Source: Paraburkholderia sp. NMBU_R16
Lineage (GTDB): Bacteria > Pseudomonadota > Gammaproteobacteria > Burkholderiales > Burkholderiaceae
Reading direction: 5' to 3'
NCBI RefSeq assembly: GCF_013282575.1
Contig: NZ_JAAAYE010000024.1
Coordinates: 1 to 64,000 of the forward strand
Length of the DNA: 64,000 nucleotides
Positions within the stretch are counted from its first letter, which is position 1; each line of letters begins with the position of its first letter. The translations under genes and the position numbers were made by a program. Positions 43,956 through 52,194 of the stretch are shown piece after piece. The notes beneath the pieces were generated by a model. The model was not told where the DNA came from, searched no databases, and saw only the letters and a list, made by a program, of their open reading frames with translations.

Positions 43956-45632
43956 ATGGACAAAGAGACGATTTCAGCCGGCGAATTCGACTATGTGGTC
44001 GTCGGCGCGGGCACCGCGGGGTGCGTTCTTGCCGCGCGGCTCAGCGAGGACAGCAGCGCAAGCGTGCTGCTGATCGAGGCGGGCGGCAAGGACGATTATC
44101 ACTGGATTCATGTTCCGGTCGGCTATTTGTACTGCATCGGCAACCCACGCACCGATTGGCTCTATCGCACCTGCGCCGAACCGGGCCTGAACGGGCGCGC
44201 ATTATCGTATCCGCGCGGACGTGTGCTCGGCGGCTCGTCGTCGATCAACGGCATGATCTATATGCGCGGTCAGCGCGAGGACTATGACGAATGGGCGCGC
44301 ATCACAGGCGACGCTTCATGGTCGTGGGATGCGGTTCTGCCGGTTTTCAAGCGCAGCGAAGATCACCACGCCGGCGGCGACACATGGCACGGCGTGGGCG
44401 GTCCCTGGCGCGTCGAGCGGCAACGCCTGAAGTGGAAAGTGCTCGAGGCATTTCACGAGGCCGCTCGGCAAGCGGGCATTCCCGCCACCGACGATTTCAA
44501 TCGCGGGGACAACACCGGCGTCGGGTATTTCGAAGTCAATCAGAAGCGCGGCGTGCGCTGGAATGCCTCCAAGGCGTTTCTGCGGCCGGCGCTTGCTCGG
44601 CCCAATCTCACGATCGTCACCGATGCGCACGTGAATCGGCTCGTGTTCGAGGGCAGGCGGTGTGTCGGGGTGGCCTATCGGCGCGGCAGCCGCGGCAGTG
44701 ACGGGGGAATGCGCGAGTTCGTCGCGCGTGCGCGCGGCGAGGTCGTCGTCGCAGCCGGTGCCGTCAATTCGCCGCAGCTGCTCGAGCTGTCGGGCATCGG
44801 CAATGGCGCGCGTCTTCAGCGGCTGGGTATCGGTGTCGTGCAGGATCTGCGGGGCGTCGGCGAGAACTTGCAGGATCACTTGCAGTTGCGCATGGCCTAC
44901 CGCGTGCAAGGCGTACGCACGCTCAATACGCTGTCGGCCCACTGGTGGGGCAAGCTGTGGATCGCCGCGCAATATGCGTTCTCGCGCAGCGGCCCGATGT
45001 CGATGTCGCCTTCGCAGCTTGGCGCGTTCGCCAAGTCGTGCCCCGACGATGTGTCGATCACGCGTCCCGATATCGAATATCACGTGCAGCCGCTCTCGCT
45101 CGACCGCTTCGGCGAGCCGCTGCATCGCTTCAATGCGTTTACCGCATCGGCTTGCCATCTTCGGCCGACTTCGCGCGGCAGTATCCATATCCAATCGCCC
45201 GATGCGAGCACGCCGCCGCTCATTGCACCCAACTATCTGTCGACCGACTACGATCGCCATGTGGCCGCCAATGCACTGCGGCTCACGCGGCGCATCGTGG
45301 CTTCGCCCGCGCTCGCGCGCTACATGCCGCAGGAGATCATCCCGGGCATCGAATTCCAGACCGAGGACGAGCTCGTCAAGGCAGCCGGTGCGGTAGGCAC
45401 GACGATCTTTCATCCGGTCGGAACCTGCCGCATGGGCGTCGCCGACGATCCCGCCGCTGTCGTCGATTCCCGTTTGCGCGTGATCGGGGTAGCGGGGCTG
45501 CGCGTTGTCGATGCGTCGGTGATGCCGACGATCACATCGGGCAACACGAATTCGCCGACATTGATGATCGCGGAGCGTGCGAGCGAGATGACGCGCCGAC
45601 CGGCGAGCGGATCAAGGCATATCCGCAATTAA
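43956..45632 (+). CDS. GMC-family FAD oxidoreductase (choline/alcohol dehydrogenase-like)
   Basis: A 558-residue flavoenzyme. The FAD-binding GAGTAG motif is at residues 17-22, the GMC signature segments PRGRVLGGSSSINGMIYMRG (about 88-107) and GAVNSPQLLELSGIG (about 270), and the active-site His in HPVGTCRMG near residue 486 with a second Asn/His near 530 are all present. It oxidises a primary alcohol; choline, polyethylene glycol or aliphatic alcohols are typical substrates. The start at 43956 is preceded by GGGGAG. The divergent LysR gene probably controls it. No betaine-aldehyde dehydrogenase gene lies beside it, so choline is not specially supported. Confidence 0.9.
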   Translation: MDKETISAGEFDYVVVGAGTAGCVLAARLSEDSSASVLLIEAGGKDDYHWIHVPVGYLYCIGNPRTDWLYRTCAEPGLNGRALSYPRGRVLGGSSSINGMIYMRGQREDYDEWARITGDASWSWDAVLPVFKRSEDHHAGGDTWHGVGGPWRVERQRLKWKVLEAFHEAARQAGIPATDDFNRGDNTGVGYFEVNQKRGVRWNASKAFLRPALARPNLTIVTDAHVNRLVFEGRRCVGVAYRRGSRGSDGGMREFVARARGEVVVAAGAVNSPQLLELSGIGNGARLQRLGIGVVQDLRGVGENLQDHLQLRMAYRVQGVRTLNTLSAHWWGKLWIAAQYAFSRSGPMSMSPSQLGAFAKSCPDDVSITRPDIEYHVQPLSLDRFGEPLHRFNAFTASACHLRPTSRGSIHIQSPDASTPPLIAPNYLSTDYDRHVAANALRLTRRIVASPALARYMPQEIIPGIEFQTEDELVKAAGAVGTTIFHPVGTCRMGVADDPAAVVDSRLRVIGVAGLRVVDASVMPTITSGNTNSPTLMIAERASEMTRRPASGSRHIRN

Positions 45633-45752
45633 TGCCGATCCACAGGTTGCGCCCGGTACAGCGGACGTATTGGCTGGCCAATTAGTCGGGCGTCTCACCG
45701 ACGCGAAGACATAGCCCATAGCCAATGCACGGCGAGCGACGATGAAAACCTT

Positions 45753-45776
45753 TTCGGTGCAGCGGTGTTCGCTTCG
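45753..45776 (+). promoter_or_regulatory. Perfect hrpII-box match (TTCG-N16-TTCG)
   Basis: TTCG at 45753-45756 and TTCG at 45773-45776, separated by exactly 16 bases, as in the HrpB-bound element of Ralstonia and related plant-associated Burkholderiales. A -10-like TAGAGT follows 32 bases later, at the edge of the described distance range. A chance match in 64 kb is possible. Confidence 0.4.
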
Positions 45777-45851
45777 TGAAAACCGGCCATTTGCGTTGGC
45801 GCAATGGCTAGAGTTCCCACTGTCGAAATCAAACAGTGCGGAGCTTCGCTG

Positions 45852-46655
45852 ATGGGAAACGATATTGGACGGACTGGCCCCCGTGCGACGGGCGGAGGTG
45901 ACGGTGAGCCGGCTCATCCGGTGAATCACCCTCCCGAAACACCGGCGCACGCGCCGACGCATCGTGCGAATAACGGTGCACTCGCAAAACTCCTCGGTCC
46001 GGTACGGGGAATCGGCGGTGCCATGCGCGGTCTGCGGGTTTCAGCAACAAAGGAGGAGGCACGCGCGGCCGCGTTGCGCGCAAAGACGCTCGATCGCGCG
46101 CGGCAGTCCTGGGGAGCAGCAACGATGGACGACGGCAGCTACGCTCAAATCCTGGACTCGATCGCGCGTTCGATCACATTCGACGGGCTGTTCGACGAAC
46201 CGCCGCCGCTCGGCGAAGTTCCGGGCGGCGCCCGGAAGGGGGCGGTCGAGCATCCGGCCCATCGAGCCGTCGACCCGAGCAACGTCGAGGAGCTGCGGAC
46301 GATATTTTCGGACATGCTGGCATTGTCATCGCACCTCCCCGCCCATAGCCAGCGTCACTGGCTCGCAGCGCTCGTCCGGATTGCCGGCATGCTGCCGCCT
46401 TCGCAAGGCGAGCAAAGCGAGCAACGCCAGGCGCTATCAGCTGCACGACAGGCATGGGACGGACGGAAACTCCGCGCCGCGCATTACGCGGAAATTCTTT
46501 CGATGCTCGGCCGAGGCGACGGTTCGTCCAATCCAAAGGTCGATCCGGGATTGCTCGCCGACATTTCCATCGAGTCCCTAAAATTGCCTGTCCCGGTCAG
46601 AGAGGCGCTCGCTCGCTCGCTGGAGCAGGCGGCCATTACGCCCGAACAGGAATAG
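45852..46655 (+). CDS. Orphan protein, candidate type III effector
   Basis: A 267-residue protein without signal peptide or membrane helix. Residues 1-60 are disordered-looking, rich in Gly, Pro and His (TGGGDGEPAHPVNHPPETP), as is common in type III effectors. The rest is helical and contains an internal duplication: ARQ-x-W then YA-x-IL with the same ten-residue offset at 83-101 and 198-216, each followed by a VDP turn. The start at 45852 follows GCGGAGC at eight bases; ATG at 45804 would lie upstream of the presumed -10 and is less likely. I do not recognise the family. The upstream hrpII-box match and isolation between unrelated operons suggest, but do not prove, HrpB control. Confidence 0.6.
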   Translation: MGNDIGRTGPRATGGGDGEPAHPVNHPPETPAHAPTHRANNGALAKLLGPVRGIGGAMRGLRVSATKEEARAAALRAKTLDRARQSWGAATMDDGSYAQILDSIARSITFDGLFDEPPPLGEVPGGARKGAVEHPAHRAVDPSNVEELRTIFSDMLALSSHLPAHSQRHWLAALVRIAGMLPPSQGEQSEQRQALSAARQAWDGRKLRAAHYAEILSMLGRGDGSSNPKVDPGLLADISIESLKLPVPVREALARSLEQAAITPEQE

Positions 46656-46716
46656 GCCGGCGTTTCGTGTCCCGCATTACGTAAACAAACCTAAGTGCAA
46701 ATCCCGATGAATGCGC

Positions 46717-46786
46717 TGCATCATTGGGGGGACAATTCCCGATGCCGCATGGTGCGGGGCCGACCTTCCCGCAATGATGCACCATG
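46717..46786. promoter_or_regulatory. Nested inverted repeats upstream of the first Liv operon
   Basis: TGCATCATTG (46717-46726) is repeated inverted as CAATGATGCA (46772-46781), and CATGGTGC (46748-46755) inverted as GCACCATG (46779-46786). They lie about 100-170 bases before the first gene and could be operators or a folded leader. A TTGACA at about 46813 lacks a good -10. Confidence 0.4.
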
Positions 46787-46887
46787 CCAAAAAATGGCGG
46801 GGCTTGCGTCTTGACACCCAAACCCCGTTCCGATGCGACGCGCCCACCCGGCGCGCGTGATAAAGCGGCGCAACGCCCAACTTCGGC

Positions 46888-47679
46888 ATGGAAGGGGACA
46901 TGATTCTCGGCGACACGATTCTCGAAACGCGCGGGCTCACCAAGGAATTCAAAGGATTCACGGCCGTGAACGGCGTGAACCTGCGCGTGCGCCGTGGCTC
47001 GATCCATGCGCTGATCGGCCCGAACGGCGCGGGCAAGACGACCTGCTTCAACCTGTTGACCAAGTTTCTCGAACCCAGCGCGGGCCAAATCGTTTTCAAC
47101 CATGTCGATATCACGCGCGAGCGGCCCGCCCAGATTGCGCGGCGGGGCATCATTCGTTCGTTCCAGATATCGGCCGTGTTTCCGCATTTGACGGTCTTGC
47201 AGAATGTTCGCGTGGGTTTGCAGCGTACGCTCGGCACCGCATACCACTTCTGGCGCTCGGAGCGCACGTTGGAGGCGCTCGACGCGCAGGCCCACGATCT
47301 GCTGTCGCAAGTGGGTCTGACCGATTTTGCCGACACGCCGACCGTCGAGTTGTCGTACGGCCGCAAGCGCGCGCTCGAAATCGCGACGACGCTGGCCATG
47401 GAGCCGGAACTCATGCTGCTCGACGAGCCGACACAGGGCATGGGACACGAAGATGTCGATCGCGTGACCGCGCTCATCAAGAAGGTCTCGGCGGGCCGGA
47501 CCATCCTCATGGTCGAGCACAACATGAACGTGATCGCGGGCATCTCCGATACGATCACGGTTTTGCAGCGCGGCGAGGTGCTGGCCGAAGGCAGCTATGC
47601 GGAAGTCTCGAAGAATCCGCTCGTGATGCAGGCGTACATGGGCAGCGCCGAGGCCGCCCTCACAGGGGCGCACGGATGA
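46888..47679 (+). CDS. Branched-chain amino acid-type ABC transporter ATPase (LivG-like)
   Basis: A 263-residue ABC ATPase. Walker A GPNGAGKTT is at residues 44-52, the signature is the variant LSYGRKR near 148, and Walker B with the catalytic Glu is LMLLDEPTQ near 170. The IRSFQISAVFPHLTVLQNV stretch is typical of LivG/UrtD-type proteins. It is first gene of an operon ATPase-ATPase-binding protein-permease-permease (46888-51687). ATG at 46900 has AAGGGG only two bases away, so the start is open. Likely substrates are branched-chain amino acids, amides or urea. Confidence 0.88.
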   Translation: MEGDMILGDTILETRGLTKEFKGFTAVNGVNLRVRRGSIHALIGPNGAGKTTCFNLLTKFLEPSAGQIVFNHVDITRERPAQIARRGIIRSFQISAVFPHLTVLQNVRVGLQRTLGTAYHFWRSERTLEALDAQAHDLLSQVGLTDFADTPTVELSYGRKRALEIATTLAMEPELMLLDEPTQGMGHEDVDRVTALIKKVSAGRTILMVEHNMNVIAGISDTITVLQRGEVLAEGSYAEVSKNPLVMQAYMGSAEAALTGAHG

Positions 47680-48446
47680 ACCAGATGGCGCATCAAAACG
47701 TAGAAGCCGATGCGCGAGCGGCAGCCGCCGCGCCGCAGGGCACGCCCGCACTGACCATTGCGGGCCTGCAAGCGTGGTACGGCGAGTCGCACATCCTGCA
47801 TGGCGTCGATCTCACGGTGAACCGCGGCGAAGTCGTGACGCTGCTTGGCCGCAACGGCGCAGGGCGCACCACGACGCTGCGCGCGATCATGGGCCTCACG
47901 GGGCGCCGTACAGGTTCGATACGCATCGGCGAGCGCGAGACGATCGGTTTGCCCACGCACAAGATCGCGCACTGCGGTGTCGGATACTGCCCCGAGGAAC
48001 GCGGTATCTTTTCGAGCCTGTCCTGCGAAGAGAATCTGATCCTGCCGCCGCCGGTGGGCGCAGGCAAGGACGCGATGCCGATCGACGAGATCTACACGAT
48101 GTTCCCGAACCTGAAGGAGCGGCGCGCAAGCCAGGGCACGCGGCTGTCGGGCGGGGAGCAGCAGATGCTGGCCGTGGCGCGTATCTTGCGCACCGGGGCG
48201 AACCTGCTGCTGCTCGACGAGATCTCCGAGGGGCTCGCGCCCGTCATCGTGCAGACATTGGCGCGCATGATCCTGACACTGAAGGCGCGCGGCTATACCA
48301 TCGTCATGGTCGAGCAGAACTTTCGCTTCGCGGCACCGCTTGCGGACCGGTTCTATGTCATGGAACACGGCGGCATCGTCGAGCACTTCGAAGCGAGCGA
48401 GCTCGAACGCAAGATGCCCGTGCTGCACGATCTGCTCGGCGTTTAA
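47676..48446 (+). CDS. ABC transporter ATPase (LivF-like) with Arg in Walker A
   Basis: A 256-residue ABC ATPase, coupled to the previous gene by an ATGA overlap. The signature LSGGEQQML and Walker B LLLLDEISEGLAP are standard, but Walker A reads GRNGAGRT at residues 58-65: the invariant Lys is Arg (R64, codon CGC). This residue normally contacts ATP phosphates, and Lys-to-Arg changes usually cripple ATPases. In a heterodimer with the LivG-like partner one degenerate site may be tolerated. N-terminal extension of about 25 residues, Ala-rich. Confidence 0.88.
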   Translation: MNQMAHQNVEADARAAAAAPQGTPALTIAGLQAWYGESHILHGVDLTVNRGEVVTLLGRNGAGRTTTLRAIMGLTGRRTGSIRIGERETIGLPTHKIAHCGVGYCPEERGIFSSLSCEENLILPPPVGAGKDAMPIDEIYTMFPNLKERRASQGTRLSGGEQQMLAVARILRTGANLLLLDEISEGLAPVIVQTLARMILTLKARGYTIVMVEQNFRFAAPLADRFYVMEHGGIVEHFEASELERKMPVLHDLLGV

Positions 48447-48534
48447 GGCCCCACAAGCGTTTCCTTGCATGCGGCGCGGCGCGGCGCATGCGTCAAAATA
48501 GTTGCACGAACAACCATAAGCGAAGGAGATTCTG

Positions 48535-49755
48535 ATGAGAAGCAGTTTGTTCGCAAGCACTGCACGCACACTCGCGCTGACCGCCACCGCGCTCGCCGCC
48601 GGGCTCGCGGCGCAGCAGGCTACCGCGGCTGAGACTCAAGTCACGATCGGTTTCGTCACCGATATGTCGGGACTGTATGCCGACATCGACGGCAAGGGTG
48701 GCGCGACGGCGATCCAGATGGCCATCGACGACTTCGGGGGCAAGGTCAATGGGTTGCCGATCAAGCTGCTGACCCAGGACCACCAGAACAAAGCCGACAT
48801 CGCCGCTTCCGCAGCGCGCAAGTGGATCGACACCGAAGGTCTCGATATGCTGATCGGCGGGACGAACTCGGCGACCGCCTTGTCGATGGACGAGGTCATC
48901 AAGGAGAAGAAGCGGCCGTACTTCTCGATCGGCGCCGGCACCGATGCGCTGACGAACAAGCAGTGCACGCCCTATACGATCCACTACGCATACGACACGA
49001 CCGCGCTCGCACGCGGTACGGGCTCCGCGATCGTGAAGCAGGGCTTCAAGACGTGGTACTTCCTGACGGCCGATTATGCGTTCGGCAAATCGCTGGACAA
49101 GAATACGACCGAGGTCGTCGAAAAGAACGGCGGGAAGGTGCTGGGTCATGCTTTCCATCCGCTCTCGGCCTCCGATTTCTCGTCGTTCCTGCTTCAGGCT
49201 CAGGCATCGAAGGCTCAGGTGCTCGGCTTGGCCAACGCGGGTGGCGACACCGTGAACTCGCTCAAGGCGGCGAAGGAGTTCGGCATCACGAAGACGATGA
49301 AGATCGCGGCACTGCTGATGTTCATCGACGATGTGCACAGCGTCGGGCTGCCGACGGCGCAAGGTCTGTTGTTGACGGACAGCTGGTATTGGGATCAGAA
49401 CGCGAAGTCGCGCGAATGGGCCGAGAAGTACTTCAAGAAGACGGGCAAGATGCCTTCGAGCCTGCAAGCGGCCGACTACTCCGCGACGATGACTTATCTG
49501 AACGCCGTGAAGGCCGTCGGTTCGACCGATCCCGACAAGGTCATGGCTCAGTTGCACAAGCAGCCGATCGACGATTTCTATGCGAAGGGTACGGTGCGCC
49601 CCGACGGTGTCATGCAGCACGACATGTATCTGTTCCAGGTGAAGACGCCGGGCGAGTCGAAGAAGCCATGGGACTACTACATGCTGAAGGCGACGATCCC
49701 GGGCGACCAGGCGTTCGGTACGAAGGCGGAAACGCAGTGCGACCTCTGGAAGTAG
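48535..49755 (+). CDS. ABC transporter substrate-binding protein (LivK/AmiC-like)
   Basis: A 406-residue periplasmic binding protein with a signal peptide (basic MRSSLFASTAR, Ala/Leu core, cleavage after ATA near residue 31). The mature part opens with VTIGFVTDMSGLYADIDG and continues with the two-lobed type I fold, including the hinge-like IGGTNSATALSM and YFLTADYAFGKSLDKN segments. This subgroup is close to receptors for branched-chain amino acids, amides, urea or aromatic acids; the ligand cannot be fixed. A GAAGGAGA ribosome-binding site precedes the ATG. Confidence 0.9.
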   Translation: MRSSLFASTARTLALTATALAAGLAAQQATAAETQVTIGFVTDMSGLYADIDGKGGATAIQMAIDDFGGKVNGLPIKLLTQDHQNKADIAASAARKWIDTEGLDMLIGGTNSATALSMDEVIKEKKRPYFSIGAGTDALTNKQCTPYTIHYAYDTTALARGTGSAIVKQGFKTWYFLTADYAFGKSLDKNTTEVVEKNGGKVLGHAFHPLSASDFSSFLLQAQASKAQVLGLANAGGDTVNSLKAAKEFGITKTMKIAALLMFIDDVHSVGLPTAQGLLLTDSWYWDQNAKSREWAEKYFKKTGKMPSSLQAADYSATMTYLNAVKAVGSTDPDKVMAQLHKQPIDDFYAKGTVRPDGVMQHDMYLFQVKTPGESKKPWDYYMLKATIPGDQAFGTKAETQCDLWK

Positions 49756-49831
49756 ACGTAGTGCGCGGCGCGCGATGACGATGCGCGCCGCGCTTTTCGC
49801 GCGCGGCTACCCTTTTTCGACGGCAGGTTAA

Positions 49832-50716
49832 ATGGACATCTTCGGCATTCCGTTGCCCGCGATGCTGAGCCAGCTCTTGCTCGGGCTCGTCAACGGATCG
49901 TTCTACGCGATCCTGAGCCTGGGGCTGGCGGTCATCTTCGGCATGCTCAACGTGATCAACTTCGCGCACGGCGCGTTGTTCATGCTTGGCGCGATGCTCG
50001 CCTGGATGGGGTTCAACTATCTCGGCCTGCCCTACTGGGCGATGCTCGTGCTGGCGCCGCTCGTCGTGGGCGCGTTCGGTATCGTGGTCGAGCGCACGAT
50101 GCTTCGCTGGCTCTACCGGCTCGACCATCTCTATGGTCTGCTGCTGACGTTCGGCCTCACGCTCGTCATCGAAGGGATATTCCGCTCGCTTTACGGTTCC
50201 TCGGGGCAGCCCTACGACGTTCCCGAGTTGCTTGCGGGCGCAACGAACGTCGGATTCATGTTGCTGCCGAACTATCGCGCATGGGTCGTGGTGGCTTCGC
50301 TCGTCGTTTGCTTCGTCACCTGGTTCGTCATCGAGAAGACGCGCATTGGCGCCTATCTGCGCGCGGGCACCGAAAACCCGAAGCTCGTCGAGGCATTCGG
50401 CGTGAACGTGCCGCTCATGATCACGCTCACGTACGGTTTCGGGGTGGCGCTCGCGGCTTTCGCGGGGGTGCTGGCGGCGCCCGTCATTCAGGTCTCGCCG
50501 CTGATGGGGCAATCGATGATCATCACCGTGTTCGCGGTCGTGGTGATCGGCGGCATGGGTTCGATCATGGGCTCGATCCTGACGGGTTTGATGCTCGGTG
50601 TCGTCGAAGGGTTCACGCGCGTGTTCTATCCGCAGGCCTCGTCCACTGTGGTCTTCGTCATCATGGCGCTCGTGCTGCTCGTGCGTCCCGCGGGTCTTTT
50701 CGGCAAGGAACGGTGA
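49832..50716 (+). CDS. ABC transporter permease (LivH-like)
   Basis: A 294-residue inner-membrane permease with about eight hydrophobic helices. LivH features are plain: GLVNGSFYAILSLGLAVIFG near residue 14, INFAHGALFMLGA near 40, and the cytoplasmic RAGTENPKLVEAFGVNV loop near 175 that contacts the ATPase. Start codon at 49832 after a 76-base gap from the binding-protein gene; the stop overlaps the next start by one base. Confidence 0.92.
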   Translation: MDIFGIPLPAMLSQLLLGLVNGSFYAILSLGLAVIFGMLNVINFAHGALFMLGAMLAWMGFNYLGLPYWAMLVLAPLVVGAFGIVVERTMLRWLYRLDHLYGLLLTFGLTLVIEGIFRSLYGSSGQPYDVPELLAGATNVGFMLLPNYRAWVVVASLVVCFVTWFVIEKTRIGAYLRAGTENPKLVEAFGVNVPLMITLTYGFGVALAAFAGVLAAPVIQVSPLMGQSMIITVFAVVVIGGMGSIMGSILTGLMLGVVEGFTRVFYPQASSTVVFVIMALVLLVRPAGLFGKER

Positions 50717-51687
50717 TGCAGAGAAAAGCGCTCTATGGCCTGCTCTTCGCGGGCCTCCTGATCGCGCCGTGGGTCGGCGTCTATCCCGTGTTCGTCATGA
50801 AGGTGCTTTGCTTCGCGCTCTTCGCGGCGGCCTTCAATCTGCTGATCGGCTATACGGGGTTGCTGTCGTTCGGCCATGCGATGTTTCTTGCCACCGCCGG
50901 CTACGTCACGGGCTTCGCGATACAGTCGCTCGGCTTTCCTTCGCTCGTCGGTGTCATCGCCGGCACCGCGGCCGCGACGCTGCTGGGGTTCGTCGTCGGA
51001 CTCTTTGCGATTCGGAGGCAGGGTATCTATTTCGCGATGGTCACGCTCGCCTTCGCGCAGATGATCTACTTCATCTATTTGCAGGCGCCGTTCACGCACG
51101 GCGAGGATGGCCTGCAAGGCGTGCCGCGCGGAACGTTGTTCAAGGCGATCGATCTGTCTTCCGATGTCGCGCTCTATTACCTCGTGCTCGTGGTCGTGAC
51201 GCTCGCCTTTGCGCTGATCGTACGCATCGTTCATTCGCCGTTCGGACAACTGATGACGGCCATTCGCGAGAACGAGCCGCGGGCCGTTTCGCTCGGCTAC
51301 GACACCGACCGCTTCAAGCTGCTCGCCTTCGTGCTCTCGGCCGGGCTCGCGGGCCTCGCGGGTTCGCTCAAAGTACTCGTGCTCGGCTTCGAGACGCTCA
51401 GCGATGCGCATTGGACGATGTCGGGGCTCGTCGTGCTGATGACGCTCGTTGGCGGGATGGGCACGCTGTTCGGGCCCGTCCTCGGTGCGACGATCATCAT
51501 CACGCTCGAGGACCGGCTCGGCGATATCGGCGCGGTCCTCGCGTCGGCGACAGGCATCACCTGGTTCAACACGCTCGGCGAATCGACGACGATCGTCGTG
51601 GGCTTCATCTTCATCGTATGCGTACTCGCGTTCCGGCGCGGCATCGTCGGTGAGATCGTGTCCCGCGTGCGTATGCTGCGTGCGTGA
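50716..51687 (+). CDS. ABC transporter permease (LivM-like)
   Basis: A 323-residue permease with around ten membrane segments. Typical LivM motifs are GYTGLLSFGHAMFLATAGYV near residue 45, and the EAA-like ATPase contact AIRENEPRAVSLGYD near 185. The ATG shares its A with the livH stop (TGATG). It closes the first transporter operon and is followed by a GC hairpin near 51769-51787. Confidence 0.92.
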   Translation: MQRKALYGLLFAGLLIAPWVGVYPVFVMKVLCFALFAAAFNLLIGYTGLLSFGHAMFLATAGYVTGFAIQSLGFPSLVGVIAGTAAATLLGFVVGLFAIRRQGIYFAMVTLAFAQMIYFIYLQAPFTHGEDGLQGVPRGTLFKAIDLSSDVALYYLVLVVVTLAFALIVRIVHSPFGQLMTAIRENEPRAVSLGYDTDRFKLLAFVLSAGLAGLAGSLKVLVLGFETLSDAHWTMSGLVVLMTLVGGMGTLFGPVLGATIIITLEDRLGDIGAVLASATGITWFNTLGESTTIVVGFIFIVCVLAFRRGIVGEIVSRVRMLRA

Positions 51688-51768
51688 GTGCGAAGTCAGT
51701 GCGTTTCGCGTGCGCAATGCGTATGAATCGCGCGCGAATGCACACCACTAGGGAAAGTGCTAGGTTGT

Positions 51769-51792
51769 CGCCCCAGACGGGGGCGTTTAATC
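51769..51792 (+). terminator. Probable terminator of the first Liv operon
   Basis: CGCCCC, loop AGAC, GGGGGCG, then TTTAAT, about 85 bases after the livM-like stop codon. Confidence 0.55.
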
Positions 51793-51869
51793 TTCGTTCC
51801 AGTTCTGATGCACCGAATTTGCAGGTGGAGAACGAGGAGACAATCGAGGCACTCAGTGCCCGGACGAAG

Positions 51870-51904
51870 GCGCTGTTGGAGAGATCCAACAGCGCTTTTA
51901 TTTT
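51870..51904 (+). terminator. Strong rho-independent terminator
   Basis: GCGCTGTTGG, six-base loop, CCAACAGCGC, then TTTTATTTT. Ten perfect pairs and a U-rich tail, but no protein gene ends nearby; it sits 183 bases after the livM-like stop and a first terminator. Confidence 0.85.
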
Positions 51905-52194
51905 GCCGTTCGCTTTTCAGCACCGGCACGCGAGCTGCCGAGGCCGGTCGCCATTCGCATCGTTGCGTTTCGCCATCGAACGAAACGCACCGCTTTCCCC
52001 CCGTTTCCTTTTCTTTTCCAGCGCCGTCGCGCCAGTGTGGCCCGCGGTGCGGCAACGCTTGCGTGTTTTTGCCGCTGCGCGCCGCGCTTCACGCTACGAT
52101 TGGCGTTTTTCTTTCGGTGTACGAATCGATTCAGATCGCCGGACAGACCGGCTACAACAACAACGCTTTCGAACGAAGCGTCTGGAGATCCGCA

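Larger units (their letters stand above)
51688..52194. other. Region between the two Liv operons
   Basis: About 500 bases. In order: the motif CTAGGGAAAGTGCTAGG near 51748-51764, a terminator-like hairpin CGCCCC-AGAC-GGGGGCG followed by TTTAAT (about 51770-51790), a very strong terminator at 51870-51904, then about 290 bases with a C- and T-rich tract. No convincing reading frame. The second operon's promoter is not obvious. Confidence 0.45.

Noticed and set aside
46805-46835. Sigma-54 promoter before the first Liv operon
   Set aside because: TGGCGGGGCTTGC resembles the element, but the spacing between the GG and GC pairs is eight rather than ten bases.
51740-51905. Possible riboswitch ahead of the second Liv operon
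   Set aside because: I compared it mentally with glycine and guanidine riboswitch cores and found no match; only two terminator-like hairpins and a short motif are supported.
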